Of a stretch of DNA of 5,096 nucleotides, positions 1-4,434 are shown piece by piece. A program made the translations under genes and the position numbers. Positions within the stretch are counted from its first letter, which is position 1. Every line of letters starts with the position of its first letter. This DNA comes from an uncultured Erysipelotrichaceae bacterium (GTDB lineage: Bacteria > Bacillota_I > Bacilli_A > RF39 > UBA660), in NCBI GenBank assembly GCA_902796215.1, contig CADBNY010000112.1:1-5096 (forward strand). Direction: 5' to 3'. A model generated the notes under the pieces. The model had not been told where the DNA came from. It worked only from the letters and a program-made list of their open reading frames with translations, and made no database searches.

Positions 1-19
1 GAACAATTCTATATCCCAT
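1..19 (-). CDS. Start of an unidentified gene leaving the left edge
   Basis: Read on the minus strand, an AGGAGG ribosome binding site (26-31) lies 6 bases before an ATG at 19, and the frame stays open to the edge as M-G-Y-R-I-V. An extended -10 box sits just upstream. The 16-base stretch from the ribosome binding site into the start (CAGGAGGTTTAATATG) is identical to that of the 368-aa gene at 3059-4165, which supports real initiation here. Six codons are too few to suggest a product. Confidence 0.6.
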
Positions 20-42
20 ATTAAACCTCCTGTACTTGTTAT

Positions 43-51
43 ATTATATCA
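43..51 (-). promoter_or_regulatory. Extended -10 promoter for the minus-strand gene at the left edge
   Basis: The minus strand reads TGATATAAT: a perfect TATAAT (43-48) preceded by a TGn extension (49-51). No convincing -35 box lies 16-18 bases upstream, as is common for extended -10 promoters. Predicted transcription starts near base 36, leaving a short leader before the ribosome binding site at 26-31. Confidence 0.55.
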
Positions 52-120
52 TACAATAGCAAGTATTTACCATATTTAATTATTTGCAAAAGATAGAAAA
101 AATGTTCATCCCACTGGGCT

Positions 121-158
121 TTTATCAATTTTATCATTTTATCAGATACCATTATCTG
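121..158. promoter_or_regulatory. Candidate operator: three TTTATCA repeats and a CAGATA/TATCTG palindrome
   Basis: TTTATCA occurs at 121-127, 130-136 and 138-144 (8-9 base period), followed directly by the inverted repeat CAGATA-CCAT-TATCTG (143-158). The block overlaps the predicted -35 region and spacer of the 231-aa gene promoter and lies between two divergent genes, where a repressor or activator would bind. AT-rich DNA throws up such repeats by chance, so this is an inference from position and spacing. Confidence 0.35.
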
Positions 159-167
159 TGATATAAT
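139..167 (+). promoter_or_regulatory. Promoter of the 231-aa membrane protein gene
   Basis: A perfect TATAAT (162-167) has an extended TG element (159-160). A weak -35, TTATCA (139-144), lies 17 bases upstream. Predicted transcription begins near 174, almost at the GGTGAT ribosome binding site (174-179), giving a very short leader before the ATG at 185. Confidence 0.6.
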
Positions 168-184
168 ATTATTGGTGATTAAAT

Positions 185-880
185 ATGTATAAAAAGAAAA
201 AAGATATTTTGAGTTTTATTTTCATAGGTGTACTATTTATTGTCTTTGCATTATTATTCCTATTTGTAATAAATGCTAATAAGGATTATATAGATTATGG
301 TAAAAAAATAGAATTGTGTATACAACTAGGTGGTATGTTTTTTACATCTTTTGCTTTAATACTAACTTATAATAGTTTGAGAAATGAGAAAGAACAAAAG
401 CATTTAGCAAATAAACCATATTTAATATTATATGATATCGACTTTTCTATTGAAAAAATTGACAAAAATAATGAGAAATTAGATTTTGACTTTTCGATAA
501 TAAATAGAGGAAATGGAATTGCTAATAAAATAAATATTATTATCAAGAAATATGAAGATAATGAAATAATATTTGATAAAGATTATGCAAAATTAGATGT
601 TTTAGATAATAACAATATTGCACCACTATTAGCTAGTATAAGGGATGAATTAAATAAGATGAATAAAGAAAACAATTATTCATACTCACCATATTTTGAT
701 GAAACACTAAGTGATGAGTTTTATATTAAAAATCCATCAAATATAAACCATTATAAAAATTTAGTTATAGAAATTATATACTACGATATTTATGGAAAAA
801 AATACAAAGGCATTTTTAAGTCAACTTTAGATGATTATTTTGATTTGAAAGATTATGACGAAAAATTAATAGAGTATTAA
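185..880 (+). CDS. Two-pass membrane protein with a C-terminal beta-rich domain, function unknown
   Basis: The protein has 231 residues. A lysine-rich start (KKKK at 3-6) is followed by two hydrophobic helices (about 9-30 and 44-62), then a soluble domain to the end. With the positive N-terminus inside, the large domain should face the cytoplasm. That domain carries N-R-G-N-G-I-A (107-113) and a late Y-x-D-I-Y-G-K-K-Y strand (about 200-207). From memory, this pattern recurs in a broad group of uncharacterized bacterial proteins with two membrane helices and an immunoglobulin-like beta sandwich. The start is an ATG 5 bases after GGTGAT, directly downstream of a good promoter. The 157-aa gene follows 66 bases later with its own promoter, so co-function is only a guess. 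It is often near mobile or defence genes, but nothing here shows such a role. The open frame is secure; the function is not. Confidence 0.85.
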   Translation: MYKKKKDILSFIFIGVLFIVFALLFLFVINANKDYIDYGKKIELCIQLGGMFFTSFALILTYNSLRNEKEQKHLANKPYLILYDIDFSIEKIDKNNEKLDFDFSIINRGNGIANKINIIIKKYEDNEIIFDKDYAKLDVLDNNNIAPLLASIRDELNKMNKENNYSYSPYFDETLSDEFYIKNPSNINHYKNLVIEIIYYDIYGKKYKGIFKSTLDDYFDLKDYDEKLIEY

Positions 881-895
881 AAAATATTAATTATA

Positions 896-925
896 TAAAC
901 AAGTAAATTTATTAAATGATATAAT
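896..925 (+). promoter_or_regulatory. Promoter of the 157-aa coiled-coil gene
   Basis: A perfect TATAAT (920-925) has an extended TG element (917-918). A partial -35, TAAACA (896-901), lies 18 bases upstream. The 14 bases from 917 (TGATATAATATTAT) match the promoter of the preceding gene from 159 exactly. The ribosome binding site AGGAGG (932-937) begins only 6 bases after the -10, so the leader would be extremely short. Confidence 0.55.
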
Positions 926-946
926 ATTATCAGGAGGTCGATTTTA

Positions 947-1420
947 ATGAGTATTCCAAGTTTATCAAAAGGTCCAATTATACCTAATGTAAAACCTGTT
1001 GTACCAAATGTTTATCAAGAGCATTTATCTAGTATTATTGAAAGTGCAAATGAACATACTGCACAGATTAATAAAGAATTAGAAAAAATATCAGAAGAAA
1101 GAGAAAAAAGATATCAAGATGGTGTAACAAGAGAAGAAAAAATGATAGAGTTATTAGAATCTATTGATAAAAACACTTCAGTTTTAAATGATATATTCAA
1201 AATTTTAGAAGAAAACACTAAAGATCAAAAAGCTATTCTTGATATACTAAACGATTTTAACTCATTAGCAACAATAAATGAACCAACAAAAGCACAAGGA
1301 TTATATAGAAAAATAATGAATAAAATAAATACTGTTTTATCTGATGTTAATACTATGACAACATTATATTCATATGGTATGACTGTATATTCAACTCTAC
1401 ATTCCATGGGAAAAATTTAA
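947..1420 (+). CDS. Coiled-coil protein, function unknown
   Basis: The protein has 157 residues and is not recognized. A proline-rich head (about 4-22, with repeated P-N-V) precedes a long charged helical stretch, about 24-108. That stretch shows heptad-like spacing of Leu and Ile and many Glu and Lys, as expected for a coiled coil that oligomerizes or tethers a partner. The last 45 residues are less charged, rich in Met, Thr, Tyr and Ser, and could pack against a membrane or partner, but they are not a clear transmembrane helix. There is no signal peptide and no cysteine. AGGAGG at 932-937 lies 9 bases before the ATG, which fixes the start. The gene is followed by the two terminators of repeat copy 1, which may also end its transcript. 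The protein could be a structural or adaptor partner of the upstream membrane protein; this is inference from adjacency only. Confidence 0.8.
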   Translation: MSIPSLSKGPIIPNVKPVVPNVYQEHLSSIIESANEHTAQINKELEKISEEREKRYQDGVTREEKMIELLESIDKNTSVLNDIFKILEENTKDQKAILDILNDFNSLATINEPTKAQGLYRKIMNKINTVLSDVNTMTTLYSYGMTVYSTLHSMGKI

Positions 1421-1550
1421 TGAGATTAATATAAGCATTTACTATTTCCCTATAATATGATATATTTAATATGTAATTGAGTTTTATCTCGTTACATTTG
1501 TAGTAATATGTTTCTCAAACGAGATACACAATTGCTCCATAATGAAATAC

Positions 1551-1573
1551 GCTCGAACTTTTCGAGCTTTTTT
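1551..1573 (+). terminator. Intrinsic terminator 1 of repeat copy 1
   Basis: The arms GCTCGAA and TTCGAGC (1551-1557, 1561-1567) pair perfectly around a 3-base loop and are followed by six T. It is identical to the hairpin at 4334-4356. Confidence 0.85.
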
Positions 1574-1576
1574 AAT

Positions 1577-1605
1577 AAAACTAACTCAGGTTTGGGTTAG
1601 TTTTT
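1577..1605 (+). terminator. Intrinsic terminator 2 of repeat copy 1
   Basis: CTAACTC (1581-1587) pairs with GGGTTAG (1594-1600) with one T-G wobble. The stem extends through AAAA and TTTT on the flanks, and a T run follows. In copy 2 the wobble is a full T-A pair. Confidence 0.75.
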
Positions 1606-1666
1606 ATGTACCTGCTTCCACATTTCATACTTAGAAGTTAAACAAAGACTATCCTACAAAGGAAGA

Positions 1667-1824
1667 ATGGTATTTATGGTAAATATTATTAAACAAGAAG
1701 TTGTTATTGAAGAATCATTAAAAAAAAGTTAGAACTAAAAAGTAAGTTTTCAGATACTACATTAAAAAATTTAAATCAAAGTATAAGAAAGATTGATAAA
1801 ACTAACTTAACCAATATTGAATAA
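1667..1824 (+). pseudogene. Short coiled-coil gene remnant with a -1 frameshift in an A run
   Basis: The ATG at 1667 (or 1676, which is shared with copy 2) opens a frame reading M-V-N-I-I-K-Q-E, but it meets TAG at 1730-1732 after 21 codons. The stop follows an eight-A run (1720-1727). A -1 shift there opens a further stretch to TAA at 1822, for about 52 residues in total, Lys/Leu/Ile-rich and coiled-coil-like. Upstream, AAAGGAAG (1658-1665) is a possible ribosome binding site. The next 80 bases (1825-1907) are AT-rich and carry stops in all frames. The most likely reading is a decayed gene tail. A slippage-expressed small protein is an alternative, since A-AAA-AAG-like runs are known frameshift sites. 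Confidence 0.5.
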
Positions 1825-1907
1825 CAAAGAATAAGAATAAATGAAATAGATATTATAGAATAAGAAATAACTATTATAACAAAAAAATAATGATAAAAAA
1901 GACAAAT

Positions 1908-1947
1908 AAAAAGACGATGGTTTTAAATTATAAGCTATCGTCTTTTT
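1908..1947. terminator. Strong bidirectional terminator after the 255-aa gene
   Basis: A long hairpin pairs 1908-1923 with 1932-1947: about 16 pairs with two G-T wobbles and an 8-base loop (1924-1931). The core is AAAAAGACGAT with ATCGTCTTTTT, so both strands end in a T run. It begins 4 bases beyond the stop of the minus-strand gene at 1952 and insulates that gene from the plus-strand repeat. Confidence 0.85.
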
Positions 1948-1951
1948 ATAT

Positions 1952-2719
1952 TTATTTTAATTTAATATTTAAAACTTTTGCAACTTCACTATCTAAATAT
2001 GGAGAAATACTTCCATCATTTCTAGTTTCCAATAATTGATAATATGCTTGTTTTCTTTTTTGCTTTTGATTATTACAAAATTGCTTTCTTTCACTTTTAA
2101 AATCATCTAATGATTCATATTTATCTAAGTCAATTATTTCTGTTATTTTTGAAAAAGAATGTCCTTTAAATAATTTATTTCCCCTAATTGTTCCATCAAT
2201 ATCTAAAATTGCATAATAATGACCATCTTCTACACAAAATGATTCAACTATTCTTTCACCTGTCATTGGATTATCATAAGCGTATACATCACCTTCTTCA
2301 TAATCTGATCTAATAGTAAATGTAGCAAGGAAACCATTATATTTTTTTAATATGCTATTTCCACGTCCAGATTCTATTAAACCCCAAGTATCTTGTGGAA
2401 CAACAAATTTTCCTTCTTTATAATTATATAAAGCATTAAATTCTCCACCAACATTTTGAACTTGAAATAGATCTAAATCTTTTATTACAGTTATATCATG
2501 TATAGAACCAAAATAATAACTTCTTAATGGCCATCTATTTATTTCTAATAACTTACCACCAACTAATTTTTCATGAATCATAATATAACAAGTAGGTTCA
2601 TCACTATGCACAACTATAATTGCATTTTCATCATCTAAAATATATTTATCTTCTATATTTCTTTTTGCAGAAACCATTATATCAATCATGCTTTTTTTTA
2701 TACTTTCTTCTTTTAACAT
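1952..2719 (-). CDS. Orphan soluble protein with WG-repeat-like segments, function unknown
   Basis: The protein has 255 residues, with no signal peptide or membrane helix, and is not recognized. The N-terminal 25 residues are a charged helix. The centre is rich in beta strands and aromatics. Two stretches, about 92-114 (ending Q-D-T-W-G-L-I) and 143-185 (with I-L-D-I-D-G-T-I), loosely resemble WG-type repeats, in which short strands are followed by a turn such as K-E-G-K. The tail from about 200 is a basic helix with many Lys and Gln (K-Q-K-R-K-Q at 219-224). GGAGG at 2726-2730 lies 6 bases before the ATG at 2719, and a promoter with 17-base spacing lies upstream. With a terminator 4 bases after the stop, it is a single-gene transcript. 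It runs opposite to genes on its left and in the same direction as the 368-aa gene, from which it is separated by terminators. WG-repeat similarity is a weak inference. Confidence 0.8.
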   Translation of the reverse strand: MLKEESIKKSMIDIMVSAKRNIEDKYILDDENAIIVVHSDEPTCYIMIHEKLVGGKLLEINRWPLRSYYFGSIHDITVIKDLDLFQVQNVGGEFNALYNYKEGKFVVPQDTWGLIESGRGNSILKKYNGFLATFTIRSDYEEGDVYAYDNPMTGERIVESFCVEDGHYYAILDIDGTIRGNKLFKGHSFSKITEIIDLDKYESLDDFKSERKQFCNNQKQKRKQAYYQLLETRNDGSISPYLDSEVAKVLNIKLK

Positions 2720-2749
2720 AAAAAACCTCCGCTTAAAAAATTGATTATT

Positions 2750-2778
2750 ATTATACCTTTTTTATAAAATAATTGCAA
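2750..2778 (-). promoter_or_regulatory. Promoter of the 255-aa gene
   Basis: The minus strand reads TTGCAA (2773-2778), 17 bases, then a perfect TATAAT (2750-2755). This is the only promoter in the window with both a recognizable TTG-type -35 and ideal spacing. Transcription should start near 2743, upstream of the GGAGG at 2726-2730. Confidence 0.7.
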
Positions 2779-2870
2779 TAATTTGGATAAATAATCATAA
2801 TAGTATTGAAAAAAATTGATTTATGATAAAAAAAATATAGAAATTAGTTGTATTAACTTATATAGTGATA

Positions 2871-2926
2871 GTTTCAAATTATCTTATATATCGCTCCATT
2901 TAAAAAAACGTCGGAACAATCGATGC
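2871..2926 (+). repeat. Possible third, strongly diverged copy of the repeat leader
   Basis: The order of landmarks GTTTC, AAA, GCTCCAT, a poly-A stretch, then TCGGAAC-AATCGATGC parallels GTTTCTCAAAC, GCTCCATAATGAAATAC, GCTCGAAC-TTTTCGAGC of copy 1 (from 1510). Two hairpins then follow, as in the other copies. The 340-base gap between the two minus-strand genes (2720-3058) otherwise holds only the promoter of the 255-aa gene and these terminators; I see no coding region in it. Similarity was judged by eye in AT-rich DNA, so confidence is low. Confidence 0.25.
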
Positions 2927-2929
2927 TAA

Positions 2930-2961
2930 AAAAAGCTTAATTAGAAATAATTAAGCTTTTT
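2930..2961. terminator. Bidirectional terminator with a perfect 14-pair stem and GAAA loop
   Basis: AAAAAGCTTAATTA (2930-2943) pairs perfectly with TAATTAAGCTTTTT (2948-2961) around a stable GAAA tetraloop. The minus strand ends in seven T, so it should stop transcription coming from the 368-aa gene before it enters the 255-aa gene promoter. The plus strand ends in five T. Confidence 0.85.
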
Positions 2962-3020
2962 GTTTCGAACTCTTACGTTTCATCTTTGAAGAAGAAGCTA
3001 ACGAGTTTTATCAAGCAAAC

Positions 3021-3050
3021 AGGGCAACTATTATTTATAGTTGTTCTTTT
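3021..3050 (+). terminator. Hairpin with plus-strand T run next to the 368-aa gene stop
   Basis: AGGGCAACTAT (3021-3031) pairs with ATAGTTGTTCT (3037-3047) using two G-T wobbles, with a 5-base loop, and TTT follows on the plus strand. The minus strand lacks a T run, so it suits a plus-strand transcript rather than the adjacent minus-strand gene. No plus-strand gene lies upstream, only the possible third repeat copy. Confidence 0.5.
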
Positions 3051-3058
3051 AATAATTA

Positions 3059-4165
3059 TTATTGCATATTTCTACTTTTTTCAATTTTTCTTTCTAATCT
3101 TAATTGCTTAACTTCTTTTTGTTCTACTGCGCCATGGTCTGCTTGACTAGCAATAGCATTTACCATTCTTTGAGGTAATTCATGTTTTTTAGGGGCATTA
3201 TTGTTTTGAGTTAAGACTAATTCTTGTATTGATATAGTAGCAACTTTTTCTTTTTTAGATGCTCTTGAAAAATAACCCTTATAGCATACTAAATCTTTAG
3301 AACCACCTGCTTTAAGATACTCATTTATAAATAATCTTAATCCTGGATCTGAACAATCTACTGCGTACATCATAGGAATATCAATATTTCTACCAAATTC
3401 TTTTGCAAAAAGGAAAGCTCTACGGGGACCAATTCTATTTCCACCACGTTCAATGATTCTATACATTGCACAATCTAATATTCCTTCGTTTTGATAAATC
3501 CATTTATCAACTGTTTTAATGACTTTTTCTAATTCATTATTTTCTAGTAGTTCAATTCCTTTTTCTTGAAATAGTTTAACAACATCTCTAACATTTAATC
3601 CAATCAATTCTTCATCTTTTATAACTGAATTTGTATAATCTGTAACATCTTCAGCCATTTCAATAACTCCATAATTTGTTAAATATAAATGAGCAACTCT
3701 AAAATTTGAATTTAAAACAATAGCACTACATCTAGGTGAAAAATAGCATCTTTCCTCCCCTGGTAATGATTTCAGAAAGACCTGTGTATTATAAAAATCA
3801 CTCCAAATTAATTCTTTAGCATCTGAATTTTCACCAAGTAATTCATTAACATAAGGATTATTTCTAAACATTACATCATTTATATTGATTTGTTCTTGTC
3901 CACTTCCTGGCATTAATCTGTTGATTTCATAACTTGGATATCTTAATTCATACCATACTGCTATTTTTTCAATTAAATTTCTCATTTCTTTTGGAAAGTG
4001 ATACTCCCTAATATCATTATCCTTTCCTTTTACCATATTTTCAAGATACCAATCAATAAACTCATCAACTTTATCATCTAGGTTGATTGGTGTAATCATT
4101 GAAACAGCTTTTGTGTTTCTGGCAATATTTGCTCCAAATGTAATTAATTTTTCTTTAAGATTCAT
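3059..4165 (-). CDS. Orphan 368-aa protein, function unknown
   Basis: The start is the ATG at 4165, not the upstream in-frame TTG at 4189: the AGGAGG ribosome binding site (4172-4177) lies inside that longer frame and 6 bases before the ATG. The 368 residues show no signal peptide or membrane helix. The N-terminal 130 residues are mainly helical and rich in Trp and Tyr. A middle segment (about 137-165) with two cysteines (C140, C146) looks beta-rich. The most distinctive block is 239-275: E-R-G-G-N-R-I-G-P-R-R-A, then F-A-K-E-F, and D-C-S-D-P-G-L-R ahead of a helix. The last 40 residues are a charged, probably disordered or helical Lys/Arg/Glu tail. The G-G-N-R-I-G-P-R-R motif could bind nucleic acid or phosphate, but I recognize no family. 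The gene is monocistronic, with an extended -10 upstream and a strong terminator downstream, and sits between repeat copies. Confidence 0.85.
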   Translation of the reverse strand: MNLKEKLITFGANIARNTKAVSMITPINLDDKVDEFIDWYLENMVKGKDNDIREYHFPKEMRNLIEKIAVWYELRYPSYEINRLMPGSGQEQININDVMFRNNPYVNELLGENSDAKELIWSDFYNTQVFLKSLPGEERCYFSPRCSAIVLNSNFRVAHLYLTNYGVIEMAEDVTDYTNSVIKDEELIGLNVRDVVKLFQEKGIELLENNELEKVIKTVDKWIYQNEGILDCAMYRIIERGGNRIGPRRAFLFAKEFGRNIDIPMMYAVDCSDPGLRLFINEYLKAGGSKDLVCYKGYFSRASKKEKVATISIQELVLTQNNNAPKKHELPQRMVNAIASQADHGAVEQKEVKQLRLERKIEKSRNMQ

Positions 4166-4193
4166 ATTAAACCTCCTGAATAAATACAACCAT

Positions 4194-4202
4194 ATTTTAT
4201 CA
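4194..4202 (-). promoter_or_regulatory. Probable extended -10 of the 368-aa gene
   Basis: The minus strand reads TGATAAAAT: a TAAAAT -10 (4194-4199) with a TG extension (4200-4202). The -35 region is poor (TTGTTT only with 15-base spacing). Transcription would begin near 4187, which also argues against use of the TTG at 4189 as a start codon. Confidence 0.45.
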
Positions 4203-4333
4203 TAATTTTTATCAAAACAACATAATATCGTTCAACTATATAAATCATTGTATTACAAATTAAGATTTATCTCAATTACATTTGTCAATTGGTATTTCCC
4301 AAACGAGATACACAATTCTCCATAATGAAATAC

Positions 4334-4356
4334 GCTCGAACTTTTCGAGCTTTTTT
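4334..4356 (+). terminator. Intrinsic terminator 1 of repeat copy 2
   Basis: GCTCGAA (4334-4340) and TTCGAGC (4344-4350) pair perfectly, followed by six T; identical to 1551-1573. Confidence 0.85.
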
Positions 4357-4363
4357 AATACAT

Positions 4364-4388
4364 CTAACTCAGATCGAGTTAGTTTTTT
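4364..4388 (+). terminator. Intrinsic terminator 2 of repeat copy 2
   Basis: CTAACTC (4364-4370) pairs fully with GAGTTAG (4376-4382) around AGATC, followed by six T. The loop sequence and length differ from copy 1 while the stem is kept. Confidence 0.85.
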
Positions 4389-4434
4389 ATTATCCGACCC
4401 CACGTGTCAGACTTAAAAGGTATACAAAGAAAGA

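Larger units (their letters stand above)
1475..1605 (+). ncRNA. Candidate small structured RNA, copy 1
   Basis: An outer stem (AATTG 1475-1479 with CAATT 1529-1533) encloses a 9-pair stem (TATCTCGTT 1485-1493 with AACGAGATA 1518-1526). Two terminator hairpins follow at 1551-1573 and 1577-1605. A TATAAT at 1451-1456 could start an RNA near 1463, but no good -35 is present. No known RNA family is recognized. It could instead be only the trailer of the upstream gene, or a replication or transfer structure of a mobile element. Confidence 0.4.
1475..1700 (+). repeat. Direct repeat copy 1: folded leader, two terminators, shared gene start
   Basis: This stretch aligns in the same orientation with 4258-4468. 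The best-kept parts are a perfect 43-base run (1535-1577 against 4318-4360), the AAACGAGATACACAATT stretch just before it, and a 44-base block with three differences (1657-1700 against 4425-4468). The middle (about 1606-1656) has diverged and differs in length. The two copies have separate neighbours on both sides and lie 2.8 kb apart, so they are a dispersed repeat rather than a tandem duplication. Neither copy contains a transposase. Confidence 0.85.
4258..4388 (+). ncRNA. Candidate small structured RNA, copy 2
   Basis: The outer AATT/AATT pairing (4258-4261, 4314-4317) and the inner TATCTC/GAGATA stem (4268-4273, 4305-4310) are kept. The inner stem is shorter than in copy 1, because GTT has become AAT while the partner arm is unchanged. 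Both terminators are intact. A possible -10, TATAAA (4239-4244), lies upstream without a good -35. The weakened inner stem argues either for decay of this copy or against that stem being functional. Confidence 0.35.

Noticed and set aside
110..123. CCC-ACT-GGG mini-hairpin followed by TTTT as a terminator
   Set aside because: Three pairs are too few for a terminator, and no plus-strand gene precedes it.
1225..1407. Minus-strand open frame of 60 codons inside the 157-aa gene
   Set aside because: It lies entirely antisense to a gene with a strong ribosome binding site and coding character, and has no ribosome binding site of its own.
1542..1634. Open frame reading M-K-Y-A-R-T-F-R-A-F-L through the terminators in copy 1 (and a longer one in copy 2)
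   Set aside because: It translates straight through two hairpin-plus-T-run terminators and has no ribosome binding site; such peptides are a common artefact of terminator sequence.
1609..1642. Similarity to 5S rRNA (ACCTG...TTCC...GAAGTTAA)
   Set aside because: Only about 30 bases resemble the 5S core, the flanks do not fold as 5S, and repeat copy 2 lacks the resemblance at the same place.
2961..3050. tracrRNA-like layout (unpaired stretch, AAACAGGGCAAC hairpin, T run)
   Set aside because: There is no CRISPR repeat array, no Cas gene and no matching repeat for an anti-repeat in the window.
2984..3110. Plus-strand TTG-initiated hydrophobic peptide resembling a type I toxin
   Set aside because: No ribosome binding site is present, and most of the hydrophobic part is antisense to the Lys-rich end of the 368-aa gene, which naturally gives Phe/Leu/Ile codons.
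4166..4189. Longer start (TTG at 4189) for the 368-aa gene
   Set aside because: The ribosome binding site lies within the added codons, and the predicted transcription start falls at about the same place, so the ATG at 4165 is the real start.
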